Shown here piece after piece: positions 1-8,532 of a stretch of 64,000 nt of DNA (position 1 is the first letter of the stretch; each line of letters begins with the position of its first letter). This DNA is from Allocoprobacillus halotolerans. GTDB lineage: Bacteria; Bacillota_I; Bacilli_A; Erysipelotrichales; Coprobacillaceae. The stretch lies in assembly GCF_024399475.1 (NCBI RefSeq), contig NZ_CP101620.1, positions 2,275,608 to 2,339,607 of the forward strand, in the 5' to 3' direction. The position numbers were made by a program, and so were the translations under genes. Below the pieces are notes generated by a model. The model did not search any database, was not told where the DNA came from, and was given only the letters and a program-made list of their open reading frames with translations.

Positions 1-1582
1 TTGGAATGATTCCCGAAGGACTTGTTTTATTGACAAGTTTGTCATTTATTATTGGAGTGGGAAAGTTAGCACGTAAGAAAGCTTTGATACAGGAGATGGA
101 AGCCATCGAAGCTTTAGCAAGAGTTGATGTTTTGTGTCTTGATAAAACAGGAACTATCACAACTGGAGAATTAAAAGTTGAAAATGTTTTACCAATTAAT
201 TCTCATACTCTTCAAGATATTGAATTTATAATGGGGGTTATGGCTCATGAATGTGATGATGTCAATGCAACGCAGTTAGCACTCCAAAATTATTTTTCTA
301 AGCAGTATCATGTCAAGATTGATAACTCTATTCCATTTTCATCACAACGTAAAATGCGTGCTTTAACGATTGTGGGAAGAGGTAACTATGTTTTAGGGGC
401 ACCTGATTTCTTACTGATGCCTGATGATGAATTTTTGATAGAGGCTGAAAAGTATGCTAGTAAAGGATATCGTGTTTTATTATTAGGACAAACGGATTCC
501 ATTGATGTTTCACAGTCACAAATTGGTGCAGTGAAAGCTATGGCTTTGATTGTTATTTATGATTGTATTCGTCCTGAAGCCAAAGAAACATTACGTTTCT
601 TTGAAAATGCTCATGTTGATATTCGTATTTTATCAGGTGATAATCCAACTACAGTTGCGCGTGTGGCACAATTAGCGGGTTTAAAAGATGGACATCTTTA
701 TATTGATGCTTCAACATTACCTGAAGATGATTTGGAAATGGAAAAAATTGTTTCACATTATCATGTTTTTGGACGTGTCAAACCAGAACAAAAACAACGT
801 ATTATAAAAGCATTACAAGCCAATGGACATGTTGTAGGGATGGTTGGAGATGGAGTCAATGATGTTTTGGCTTTGAAAGATGCTGATTGTGGTATTGCGA
901 TGGCGGCTGGTAGTGATGCTGCTAAACAAGCTGCTCATATTGTATTATTGGATTCTTCATTTGCCTCAATGGTTGATATTGTTAAAGAGGGAGAGCGATT
1001 ATTGCAGATATTGAAAGAGTCAGCTCACTTTATCTTACAAAAACAATTTATTCTACAGTTCTTTGTCTTGTCTTTGCTGGATTACAAATGAGTTATCCTT
1101 TTACCCCTTTACAATTAAGTTTAATCAGTGGATTAGCTATTGGTTTACCAAGCTTTTTATTGACTTTAGAACGTTCTTCATCATTATCATCACAAGGTTT
1201 TTTAAAGCATGTTATTTCAACAGCATTACCATGTGCTTTAACAATGATTATTTATATGCTTTTGATTACTTTTATTGGATATCAGTTTCATTTTAGTGAT
1301 CGTCTATTATCAACATATTATTATCTTGTGGCTGGTTTTATTAGTTTTCTTGTTGTTTTTGTTGTATGTCTGCCTTGGAATCGCTTAAGAGTTATTGTCG
1401 CTAGTGTGATTACTGTTGTTTTCTACTTGATTTTAATGGTTATGCATGATTTCTTTGAAATCAATTCTTTATTTTCTGTGTCGATGCTTTTTATCATTCC
1501 TATTTGTGCAACAACACCTTTTGTTTTGTTTGCATTGAAACGAGGTATTGTTCATATTTATAAATATCTAGGAAAACATTAA
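1..1582 (+). CDS. Cation-transporting P-type ATPase, CtpE-like, 5' truncated by window edge
   Basis: C-terminal part of a P-type ATPase that pumps a cation across the membrane. The visible part starts at the conserved MIPEGLVLLTS membrane segment, then has the phosphorylation motif DKTGTIT (Asp about 46 residues in) and the hinge motif VGDGVND, followed by transmembrane segments. The PEGLVLLTS and ALARVDVLCLDKTGT stretches resemble the CtpE calcium-ATPase branch; the substrate is inferred. The frame breaks in the A-run at 1039-1043: restoring one A joins it to the downstream frame (KTIYSTV..., then MSYPFTPLQ), which carries the last membrane helices to 1582. The stop overlaps the convergent gene's stop by 4 nt. 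Confidence 0.85.
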
Positions 1583-2124
1583 CGTAATAGCTTTAAATTA
1601 TAAACGGAAATATGCGTATTGGTTTTAGAAAGAATTTGTTGGCATTGTTCCTTTGAAAGATCAAAGAGTTTATAAGGATGAATATTAATGGTGGATACAT
1701 AAGCACCACATTTGATTTGAAATGAACATTTCTTATGTAAATAATCAAAAGTTTTATCTTGTAGATAATGATAAAGATCAATGAATGCTATTTCAATCAA
1801 ATCTTCGTTCGTATTAAACATGACCATAAAGAAAAAATTAGATCTTTCATAATAAAGACTAACATCTCCGAAATCAAAATACTCTTTCATTTTTTCCATG
1901 AGATGCTTAGAAACATGAAAATAGAGTTGAGGATATTCTTCAATCAGGTAAGGTATAATTTGAAATTCAATATAAATACCTGTTAAAAAGCGAACGGATT
2001 GGGGAATGTGGAGTTGTTTAAAAAAAGGATAAAGATTTTTTTGATAATCTATATGTTGATAGGAAAAATCTGGATCTAAGATTGGAAATTGATATTGATT
2101 ATGTGTTATATCATATATGTACAT
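1579..2124 (-). CDS. Hypothetical protein, 181 aa
   Basis: Intact reading frame, convergent with the ATPase. No signal peptide or membrane segment is visible; the protein is rich in aromatic residues (Tyr, Phe, His). The C-terminal half (IEIAFIDLYHYLQDK... CGAYVS... VYN) has a faint resemblance to the end of degenerate GGDEF-type domains, but no GGDEF or catalytic motif is present, so I do not assign a function. Coding potential is supported by length and codon use like neighbouring genes. Confidence 0.6.
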   Translation of the reverse strand: MYIYDITHNQYQFPILDPDFSYQHIDYQKNLYPFFKQLHIPQSVRFLTGIYIEFQIIPYLIEEYPQLYFHVSKHLMEKMKEYFDFGDVSLYYERSNFFFMVMFNTNEDLIEIAFIDLYHYLQDKTFDYLHKKCSFQIKCGAYVSTINIHPYKLFDLSKEQCQQILSKTNTHISVYNLKLLR

Positions 2125-2194
2125 TATTACTCACCATATTTATTCTAACATCATGAAAATAAGAAAAATGTCGATTTATGTCATCATTTGTATA

Positions 2195-2220
2195 AATAAG
2201 TCTGAAAGGACTTATTTTTT
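2195..2220 (+). terminator. Hairpin with T-tail, no upstream + strand gene
   Basis: AATAAGTC (2195-2202), loop TGAAAG, GACTTATT (2209-2216), then a T-tract. It sits between two genes with divergent starts, so nothing annotated on the + strand ends here. It may terminate a short transcript or be fortuitous. Confidence 0.4.
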
Positions 2221-2252
2221 GTTTTTTAACATATATATGATTAGGTGAGTCT

Positions 2253-3266
2253 ATGAATCGAAAGAAATATATTGTGATTGGATGTAGTTTATGTCTTTAT
2301 ATCATTATTCTAAAATATATGTTTTCATTGTTTTTTCCTTTTATTTTAGCGATTCTTTGCTTTTTTATATTGAAACCGATTGTTGATCGTATTCAACAGA
2401 ACATACCCCTTCAAAAAAGTGCTATCGGTATTTCGTTATTATTATTTATTTATCTTCTGTTTGCCTTTTTATTGGCTTTATGTATAACCGCTTTATTTTG
2501 TTTATGTATGCATTTTTTTCAAATGCTACCAGTCTATTATGATTCTATTTTTTTACCATTTATTTATAAAACGACAAAACTTTTTCAACAAATATTTTCT
2601 TTTCTGCCACAAGATTTCGTTATCATTTTTCAAAACTGGATTCATCAAAATATGTTAGATCTCATTGCCTTTGCCTCAACATTTATTAAATCCATACCAT
2701 CTTTTTTATTTTCCTTTTTTATGTTTGTGATTTCAACTTTCTTTTTGATGTTAGATTATGAAGATATGAAAGATTGTTTCTTTAAATTAGTTCAAAAAAA
2801 GACCTGTTATCAATTGGCACAACTCAAAAATAAGGTTTTAAAAAGTCTATGGATTTATATCAAATGCCAACTTATTTTAATGATGATTACGTTTTTTATA
2901 TTACTCATTGCATTTTTTATTCTAAAAATAGAGCCAGCATTTCTTTATGCTTTCGCTATTTGTCTATTAGATAGTCTTCCTTTTATTGGTGTTGGGATCA
3001 TCTTAATTCCTATGATCATTCTTTATATTTTTCAAGGTATTTATATAAAAGCCATTTATTTACTTTGTTTATATGTCATCATTAATATGATTCGTAGCTT
3101 TTTAGAACCCCATATCATGAATAAAGAAATGAAAGTTCCAGCTTTTTTATTGCTTGTTTCGATGGTTTTGCATATACATTTTTTTGGTATTGTGGGAATT
3201 GTCCTTTCGCCTTTGCATATGAGTTTTTTATATCAGTATTTTCATAAAAGTGGAGATTTGATATAA
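2253..3266 (+). CDS. AI-2E family (PerM/YtvI-like) membrane transporter
   Basis: A 337-aa protein of the AI-2E transporter family (UPF0118), polytopic exporters or antiporters of largely unknown substrate. Visible hallmarks are an N-terminal pair of helices followed by PIVDRIQ, a central soluble stretch, and the C-terminal signature LPFIGVGIILIPM...RSFLEPHIM. Length fits the family. The ATG at 2253 follows an AGGTGA ribosome-binding site. Specific substrate cannot be read from sequence; YtvI-type members occur widely in Bacillota. Confidence 0.85.
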   Translation: MNRKKYIVIGCSLCLYIIILKYMFSLFFPFILAILCFFILKPIVDRIQQNIPLQKSAIGISLLLFIYLLFAFLLALCITALFCLCMHFFQMLPVYYDSIFLPFIYKTTKLFQQIFSFLPQDFVIIFQNWIHQNMLDLIAFASTFIKSIPSFLFSFFMFVISTFFLMLDYEDMKDCFFKLVQKKTCYQLAQLKNKVLKSLWIYIKCQLILMMITFFILLIAFFILKIEPAFLYAFAICLLDSLPFIGVGIILIPMIILYIFQGIYIKAIYLLCLYVIINMIRSFLEPHIMNKEMKVPAFLLLVSMVLHIHFFGIVGIVLSPLHMSFLYQYFHKSGDLI

Positions 3267-3286
3267 TAAAGCAAGGGAGGAAGATA

Positions 3287-4063
3287 ATGATGCATAAAAA
3301 GTATTTTTTCTTTGATATAGATGGAACATTGACTCATAAACAAACAGGAGAATTAATAGAAAGCGCTAAAATAACGATTCAAAAATTGCAAGAACAAGGG
3401 CATTTTGTTTGTATTGCGACAGGAAGAGCTTATTATAAAACAAAAGAATTTGCAAAAAAAGCTGGTTTTCATCATATTGTCAGTAATGGTGGAGCAGCAA
3501 TTACTATTCATGATCAATTGATTGAAAATAGACCACTTGATCGTCAAAAAGCCATTGCCTTATGCCAGGAGGCGCATCAAAAAGGTTTTGGTTTATTAAT
3601 TTCACCCAATGATAACATTGATGTTATTATGAATGATGAACTATTTATTCAACAGGTTGGTTATCGTCAAGAACCAACACGTTATTTTTATGATTCATCT
3701 TTACAATATCAAGATATTAAGGATTACTACAAAATATATATTGCGATTGAACAAGAACGTGAACAGGAATTGACACTATTGAATTCTTTAGGACATATTC
3801 GTTTTATGAAAGAATATTTAACATATCAACATGATGCTAAAGATGAAGGTATTTTACGAATGTTGGAGTATGTCGGTGGACAAAAAGAAGACGTAGTGGT
3901 ATTTGGTGATGACTATAATGATTTGATTATGTTTAAGCCAGAATGGACATGTATAGCTATGGGAAATGCCTGTGATGCTTTAAAAGAAAAAGCAACTTTT
4001 GTAACGAAGGCAAGTTATGATGATGGAATTGAATACGCTTGTCAGTATTTTGGATGGATTTAA
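3287..4063 (+). CDS. Cof-type HAD-superfamily hydrolase
   Basis: A 258-aa cytoplasmic phosphatase of the HAD superfamily, Cof subfamily (type IIB), which typically hydrolyse sugar phosphates or related small molecules. Motif I is FDIDGTLTH near the N-terminus with the nucleophilic Asp, motif II is the ATGR region, and motif IV is GDDYNDLIMF. An SD of GGAGG at 3276-3280 lies 6 nt before the ATG at 3287 (a second ATG follows directly). It lies 20 nt after the AI-2E gene and may be co-transcribed, although TATAAT at 3262-3267 suggests its own promoter. The exact substrate is unknown. Confidence 0.85.
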   Translation: MMHKKYFFFDIDGTLTHKQTGELIESAKITIQKLQEQGHFVCIATGRAYYKTKEFAKKAGFHHIVSNGGAAITIHDQLIENRPLDRQKAIALCQEAHQKGFGLLISPNDNIDVIMNDELFIQQVGYRQEPTRYFYDSSLQYQDIKDYYKIYIAIEQEREQELTLLNSLGHIRFMKEYLTYQHDAKDEGILRMLEYVGGQKEDVVVFGDDYNDLIMFKPEWTCIAMGNACDALKEKATFVTKASYDDGIEYACQYFGWI

Positions 4064-4070
4064 ATAAGAA

Positions 4071-4106
4071 ATAATTGTATACAATTATACAAAAATATGA
4101 TATACT
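4071..4106 (+). promoter_or_regulatory. Promoter with perfect 18-bp palindromic operator, citrate synthase
   Basis: ATAATTGTATACAATTAT at 4071-4088 is its own reverse complement. It covers the -35 position (TATACA 4078-4083) of an extended -10 promoter, TGA-TATACT (4098-4106), 17 bp away. The core TTGTATACAA recurs on the ilvE promoter. A repressor of the GntR type would fit the GT-AC core, but the protein is unknown. Confidence 0.65.
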
Positions 4107-4136
4107 ATTAGTTATACAGAAAAAGGGGTGAATAGC

Positions 4137-5472
4137 ATGGATAATCAAATTCAAGATTTTTTTGATAAATCATTAATAGAAAATCAAATTGATAATGAAT
4201 TATATCAGACTTATTCCGTAAAAAAGGTTTACGTAATGAAGATGGTACAGGAGTTTTAGTGGGTTTGACAAAAATATCTGATGTTGTGGGATATAAAAAG
4301 GAAAATGGTGAAAAAAGGATGACTATGGAAGTCTTTATTATCGTGGAATAAATGTAGAAGATATTATTCGTTATCCTCAAAAAGAAAAGCGATATTTATT
4401 TGAAGAAATTTGTTTTTTAATTCTTTTTGGTTATTTACCATCACAGGAAGAATTTGAAAGATTTAAAAATATTTTAAGTGAACAGTATACATTACCAACT
4501 CATTATTTGGAAGCCAATATTCTCGGTTTTCCAGCAAAAAATCTGATGAATAAACTCCAACAAGAAGTTTTGATGTTGTATAGTTATGATGATGATCCTG
4601 ATAATGTAGAAATTATTGAAACATTAAATAAAGGTATTAATTTATTAGCTAAAATTCCAAGTATTGTTTGTTATACATATCAAACAAAAATTCATTACTT
4701 TGATGAACAGAGTTTGGTTATTCATCATGTTCAAAAAGATTTAAGTATTGCTGAAATGATTTTATCATTACTACGACCTGATGGGCAATTTACAGCTCAA
4801 GAAGCCCAAACGTTGGATATTGCATTAGCTTTACATGCTGATCATGGGGGAGGAAATAATTCAACTTTTACTAATGTTGTCATTTCTTCAACAGGAACAG
4901 ATATTTATTCAGCGGTAGCGGGAGCTATTGGTTCTTTAAAAGGTCCACGTCATGGTGGTGCTAATTTAGCCGTTAAACAGCAAATGGAAAAAGTTATTGA
5001 AGAAATTTCAGTTCATGCTTCAAATGAAGAGATAGAGCGAATTGTTTGTCGTATTTTAGATAAAGATTTTAATGATAACAGTGGTTTGATTTATGGTATT
5101 GGTCATGCTGTATATACGCTCAGTGATCCTCGTAGTGAAATTTTAAGTGAAAAATGTAAAGAGTTGTCTATTGAAAAAGGCCGTTATGATGAATATATGT
5201 TATATAAACGCTTTGGTGAAATAGCTGTGCAAGAAATATATCGTCGCAAAGGTATTCATGTTTGTACCAATGTTGATTTTTATAGTGGTCTTGTTTATAA
5301 TATGTTAAATATTCCTAGTGATCTCTATACTTTATTATTTGTTGTTGCAAGAACAGTGGGTTGGATTGCTCATAATATTGAAAACAAACTGTATTCTAAT
5401 CGTATTATTCGTCCCGCAACAAAATATGTTGGGGAATTAAAAGAATATCAACCAATTGAAAAACGTTCATAA
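4137..5472 (+). CDS. gltA: Citrate synthase (frame broken by two one-base deletions)
   Basis: Citrate synthase condenses acetyl-CoA and oxaloacetate, the entry to the oxidative branch toward 2-oxoglutarate and glutamate. Restoring one A at 4220-4225 and one at 4311-4316 gives a continuous 445-aa protein from the ATG at 4137 behind AAAAGGGGTG. Family features include ALHADHGGGNNSTF (active-site His), GSLKGPRHGGAN, GIGHAVYTLSDPR and the C-terminal RIIRPATKYVG. No other TCA-cycle gene is nearby, so a glutamate-biosynthetic role is likely (inference). The frame shifts sit in A-runs and match the pattern seen across the window. Confidence 0.92.
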
Positions 5473-5476
5473 AAAG

Positions 5477-5497
5477 CTATCTTTAGATAGTTTTTTT
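5477..5497 (+). terminator. Terminator of citrate synthase gene
   Basis: CTATC-TTTA-GATAG (5477-5490) followed by seven T residues. Confidence 0.8.
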
Positions 5498-5500
5498 ATG

Positions 5501-5530
5501 AAAAAATAATCCAGAATAATCTGGATTATT
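5501..5530 (-). terminator. Terminator of ilvE
   Basis: AATAATCCAGA (5505-5515), loop ATAA, TCTGGATTATT (5520-5530). Read on the minus strand it is followed by a U-tract (A residues 5501-5506), and it overlaps the ilvE stop codon. Confidence 0.8.
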
Positions 5531-6590
5531 TAACCATTTTTGTCCAATGATATTTATCTTCTAATTTACCCCATTGAATACCTGTTAATGTATCATAAAG
5601 TTTTTGGGTTAATGTTCCTGTCTTGAAATCATTAATTGTAATCATTTCACCTTTATAACAAAGTTCTCCAATTGGTGAAATAACAGCAGCAGTTCCTGTT
5701 CCCCAAGCTTCTTTTAATTGTCCAGTGCGACCAGCTTCCATTAGTTCATCAATACTTAAGTCACGTTCTTCAACTTTATATCCCATGTCTTTTAAAATAT
5801 GAATAATAGAATCTCTTGTTACACCTGGTAATACAGATCCCTCTAAAGCAGCAGTAACAACCGTATCATTAATGAGGAACATAACATTCATTGTACCCAC
5901 TTCTTCGACATAACGACGATGAACGCCATCTAACCATAGTACTTGTGTATAGCCGTTTTCTTCAGCTTTTACCTGAGCAGCAATGCTGGCAGCATAATTT
6001 CCACCACATTTTGTAAATCCAGTGCCACCTTTGACAGCTCGTACATATTCATCTTCAACCCAGATTTTGACAGGATTTACACCTTCAGGATAATAAGCAC
6101 CAACAGGTGAAAGAATAATAATAAAACGATAACTGTTTGCTGGATGAACACCAACACCTGGCTGAGAGGCATATATGAATGGACGAATGTATAATGATGT
6201 ATCTGGAGCAGTTGGAATCCAGTCTTGTTCATATTTTACTAAAGCTTCAACTGCTTCTACAAACATGTCTTCAGGCAATTCCGCCATGCAAATACGTTTA
6301 TTTGAGTTAATCATACGTCGAGCATTCATTTCTGGTCTAAATAGTAAGACATCTCCTTGAGGATTACGATAGGCTTTTAATCCTTCAAAAGTTTCTTGGG
6401 CATAATGTAAAACCATTGTTGCTGGATCCATTGCAATTGGACCATAAGGAACAATACGAGCATCATGCCACCCAATGTCTTTATCCCAATCCATCATAAA
6501 CATGTGGTCAGTAAAATACTTACCAAATCCTAAATGATTTTGATCAGGCTTTTCTTTTAATGTTTTTGCTCTTTCGATTTTGATTTCCAT
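5526..6590 (-). CDS. ilvE: Branched-chain amino acid aminotransferase
   Basis: PLP-dependent class IV aminotransferase of the BCAT type, interconverting Leu/Ile/Val and their 2-oxo acids with glutamate/2-oxoglutarate. Visible: FTDHMFMMDW near the N-terminus, QETFEGLKAYR, the PLP-lysine region GFTKCGGNYAAS, and EEVGTMNVMF (E-x-G-x-x-N signature). The frame stays open upstream to 6668, but the start at 6590 (MEIKIERAK) is preferred because a GGGGG SD lies just upstream and the family starts here; the result is about 354 aa, a normal length. It is convergent with citrate synthase and shares an operator motif with it. Confidence 0.93.
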   Translation of the reverse strand: MEIKIERAKTLKEKPDQNHLGFGKYFTDHMFMMDWDKDIGWHDARIVPYGPIAMDPATMVLHYAQETFEGLKAYRNPQGDVLLFRPEMNARRMINSNKRICMAELPEDMFVEAVEALVKYEQDWIPTAPDTSLYIRPFIYASQPGVGVHPANSYRFIIILSPVGAYYPEGVNPVKIWVEDEYVRAVKGGTGFTKCGGNYAASIAAQVKAEENGYTQVLWLDGVHRRYVEEVGTMNVMFLINDTVVTAALEGSVLPGVTRDSIIHILKDMGYKVEERDLSIDELMEAGRTGQLKEAWGTGTAAVISPIGELCYKGEMITINDFKTGTLTQKLYDTLTGIQWGKLEDKYHWTKMVK

Positions 6591-6618
6591 AAAAATCCCC
6601 CTTTTTATAATTAATGAA

Positions 6619-6647
6619 ATTATACTCTTTTTTAATCTTGTATACAA
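6619..6647 (-). promoter_or_regulatory. ilvE promoter overlapping TTGTATACAA palindrome
   Basis: On the minus strand: -35 TTGTAT (6642-6647), 17-bp spacer, -10 TATAAT (6619-6624). The -35 hexamer is part of the perfect palindrome TTGTATACAA (6638-6647), the same core as before citrate synthase. Confidence 0.6.
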
Positions 6648-6765
6648 TATCTTTTTGAGAATACTCATAAAATTTTCATTATATTTTATGAAAATACAAA
6701 TATTATCAAAAATAATTTTATAAAAAAGACAAAAGTTTCTAACTTTTTATGGTTTGTATAGGTGC

Positions 6766-6798
6766 TTTGTTGCAACAAAATTCATTTTCATATATAAT
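6766..6798 (+). promoter_or_regulatory. Promoter with 14-bp palindrome on -35, pcp operon
   Basis: TTGCAA (6770-6775), 17-bp spacer, TATAAT (6793-6798). The perfect palindrome TTTGTTGCAACAAA (6766-6779) covers the -35 box, as a repressor site would. Confidence 0.6.
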
Positions 6799-6813
6799 AG
6801 TGGATATTAGATT

Positions 6814-7088
6814 ATGGGAAATGGATTTGCAGCTTTTTCAGTTATAACAGTGGGAATTGGGATTCCTTTCTTGATTGCACAAGGGGCTAATCCTGTTGTT
6901 GTCGGTGCTTTAGGTTTAACAGCTGGATATTGTGGCACACTTATGACACCAATGGCTGCAAACTTTAATATCATGCCAGCAGCATTATTGGAAACAAAAA
7001 TAAATACGCAATTATTAAATCACAAGTCCCTGTAGCAATTGTGATGTTGATAATTCATATTGTTTTAATGTATGCTTTAGCATTTTAA
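6814..7088 (+). pseudogene. DUF979 membrane protein remnant (C-terminal end only)
   Basis: About 92 codons matching only the end of DUF979 proteins (MGNGFAAFSVIT...AGYCGTLMTPMAANFNIMPAALLE...VPVAIVMLIIHIVLM). Full-length members are several hundred residues and are usually paired with DUF969 and followed by pcp, as here. The N-terminal two thirds and any DUF969 gene are absent, while a strong promoter lies immediately upstream; this looks like an internal deletion. A one-base A deletion at 6996-7000 also shifts the frame near the end. Little chance of a functional transporter remains. Confidence 0.75.
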
Positions 7089-7105
7089 TGAAAGGATGAT
7101 GTGAA

Positions 7106-7747
7106 ATGAAAATTTTGGTTACAGGTTTTGATCCTTTTGGAGGAGAAAAAATTAATCCGGCGATTGAATCAGTTAAGAAATTGCCTGATGAAATTGCAGG
7201 GGCAGAAATTGTAAAATTGGAAATACCAACGGTTTGTCATCAGTCTTTAAAGGTCATAGATGCAGCTATTGCTCAATATGATCCAGATGTGATTTTATCA
7301 ATTGGACAAGCTGGAGGACGCAGTGATATTACTGTTGAAAGAATTGGAATTAATATTGATGATTGTCGTATTCCTGATAATGCAGGTCAACAGATTATTG
7401 ATGAACCTATCTATCCAGATGGACCAGCAGCATATTTTTCTAATTTACCAATTAAAGCAATGGTAGCAAAAATTCAGGAATTACATATTCCGGCATCTGT
7501 ATCTCATACAGCTGGTACATTTGTATGTAATCATGTTTTATATGGTGTCAGACATATGATTGAAACAAAATATCAAGGAAAAAGAAGTGGTTTTATTCAT
7601 ATTCCGTTTTTACCTGAACAGGTCGTTGATAAAAAGAATATGCCAAGTATGAGTTTGGATACAATTGTACAAGCACTTATTGGGGCGATTGAAGTCATTG
7701 CTACAACACAGGATGATTTAAAAGTAACAGGTGGTGCAACACATTAA
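7106..7747 (+). CDS. pcp: Pyroglutamyl-peptidase I (pyrrolidone carboxypeptidase)
   Basis: Cysteine peptidase (family C15) that removes N-terminal pyroglutamate (5-oxoproline) from peptides in the cytoplasm. The 213-aa length is typical. The catalytic triad is visible as E78 (TVERIGIN), C141 (GTFVCNHVLY) and H165 (FIHIPFLP), each offset by three from the usual numbering; the N-terminal VTGFDPFGG signature is intact. It follows the DUF979 remnant, its usual neighbour, and overlaps the next gene by one base (TAATG), so the two are translationally coupled. Confidence 0.95.
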   Translation: MKILVTGFDPFGGEKINPAIESVKKLPDEIAGAEIVKLEIPTVCHQSLKVIDAAIAQYDPDVILSIGQAGGRSDITVERIGINIDDCRIPDNAGQQIIDEPIYPDGPAAYFSNLPIKAMVAKIQELHIPASVSHTAGTFVCNHVLYGVRHMIETKYQGKRSGFIHIPFLPEQVVDKKNMPSMSLDTIVQALIGAIEVIATTQDDLKVTGGATH

Positions 7748-8205
7748 TGATACGTGTCTTTGTATATGGTTCTTTAAGAAAAGGTATGTATAACTATGAT
7801 ATTTATTTAAAAAATCAAAGTGTATATTGTGGTAATGGATACATTCAAGGAAGTTTAATGACAATTACTGGTGTGATATATCCAGCGTTTTTACAAGAAG
7901 GACAGGACTTGGTTTTGGGTGAATTGTATGATGTCGATGAACAGACTTTTAAACGTTTGGATGAGCTAGAAAGCTACTATGGTGAACATTGTCAGGATAA
8001 TGAATATAATAGAGTTTGTCTGGATATTTTGGATAAAGATGGTAAAAAAATAGATCAAGCCTATGTCTATGAATATAACATGGATAATCCACATAATGTT
8101 ACTGTTTTAGGTGAAGATATTTTGGAATTAGATTATGTTCAATATATTCAAAAACAAAAATTAAGAACACAAAGTGTGTTTGATGATGATATGATTCTTT
8201 TTTAA
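7747..8205 (+). CDS. Gamma-glutamylcyclotransferase-like (AIG2/GGCT fold) protein
   Basis: 152-aa GGCT-like protein. The N-terminal VYGSLRKGMYN loop is the substrate-binding signature, and LDELESYYG contains the conserved acidic residue expected for catalysis. Members release 5-oxoproline from gamma-glutamyl compounds. Coupled to pcp, which also releases 5-oxoproline, so a shared role in pyroglutamate metabolism is a reasonable inference; the exact substrate is unknown. Confidence 0.85.
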   Translation: MIRVFVYGSLRKGMYNYDIYLKNQSVYCGNGYIQGSLMTITGVIYPAFLQEGQDLVLGELYDVDEQTFKRLDELESYYGEHCQDNEYNRVCLDILDKDGKKIDQAYVYEYNMDNPHNVTVLGEDILELDYVQYIQKQKLRTQSVFDDDMILF

Positions 8206-8210
8206 AGATA

Positions 8211-8244
8211 AGAGTTTTAAACATTACGTTTAAAACTCTTTTTC
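8211..8244 (+). terminator. Terminator after pcp operon
   Basis: AGAGTTTTAAAC (8211-8222), loop ATTAC-type, GTTTAAAACTCT (8228-8239), T-tract. Confidence 0.85.
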
Positions 8245-8298
8245 ATATTTTCATTGTTAAAAAAATGCGTTATAATGGATAAGTAATGAGGTGAGGGT

Positions 8299-8532
8299 AT
8301 GACTTTAGATGAAATGAGTCCACAGACATTGGTACAGATAGTTGCAGTCAATGGGAAAGGACTTTTAAGGAGACGATTATTAGAAATGGGGCTAACACCC
8401 CATACTTTGGTTAAAATTAGAAAAGTAGCACCAATGGGTGATCCAATAGAAGTCTATTTAAGAAGTTATGTATTGACTTTAAGAAAAGAAGATGCTTCTT
8501 TGATTGAAGTAAAGGCGGTGGAACATGAGTAA
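8299..8532 (+). CDS. feoA: FeoA domain protein, ferrous iron transport
   Basis: 77-aa SH3-like FeoA protein, cytoplasmic partner of the FeoB Fe(II) transporter. Typical features are the [16 protein letters not shown] turn and the [25 protein letters not shown] segment. It overlaps feoB by 8 nt, indicating translational coupling. A TATAAT-like -10 lies at 8271-8276. No clear Fur box could be read upstream. Confidence 0.93.
   Translation: MTLDEMSPQTLVQIVAVNGKGLLRRRLLEMGLTPHTLVKIRKVAPMGDPIEVYLRSYVLTLRKEDASLIEVKAVEHE

Noticed and set aside
6588-6668. N-terminal extension of ilvE to 6668
   Set aside because: The extra 26 codons overlap the promoter, contain the operator palindrome and lack an SD; the family starts at MEIKIE.
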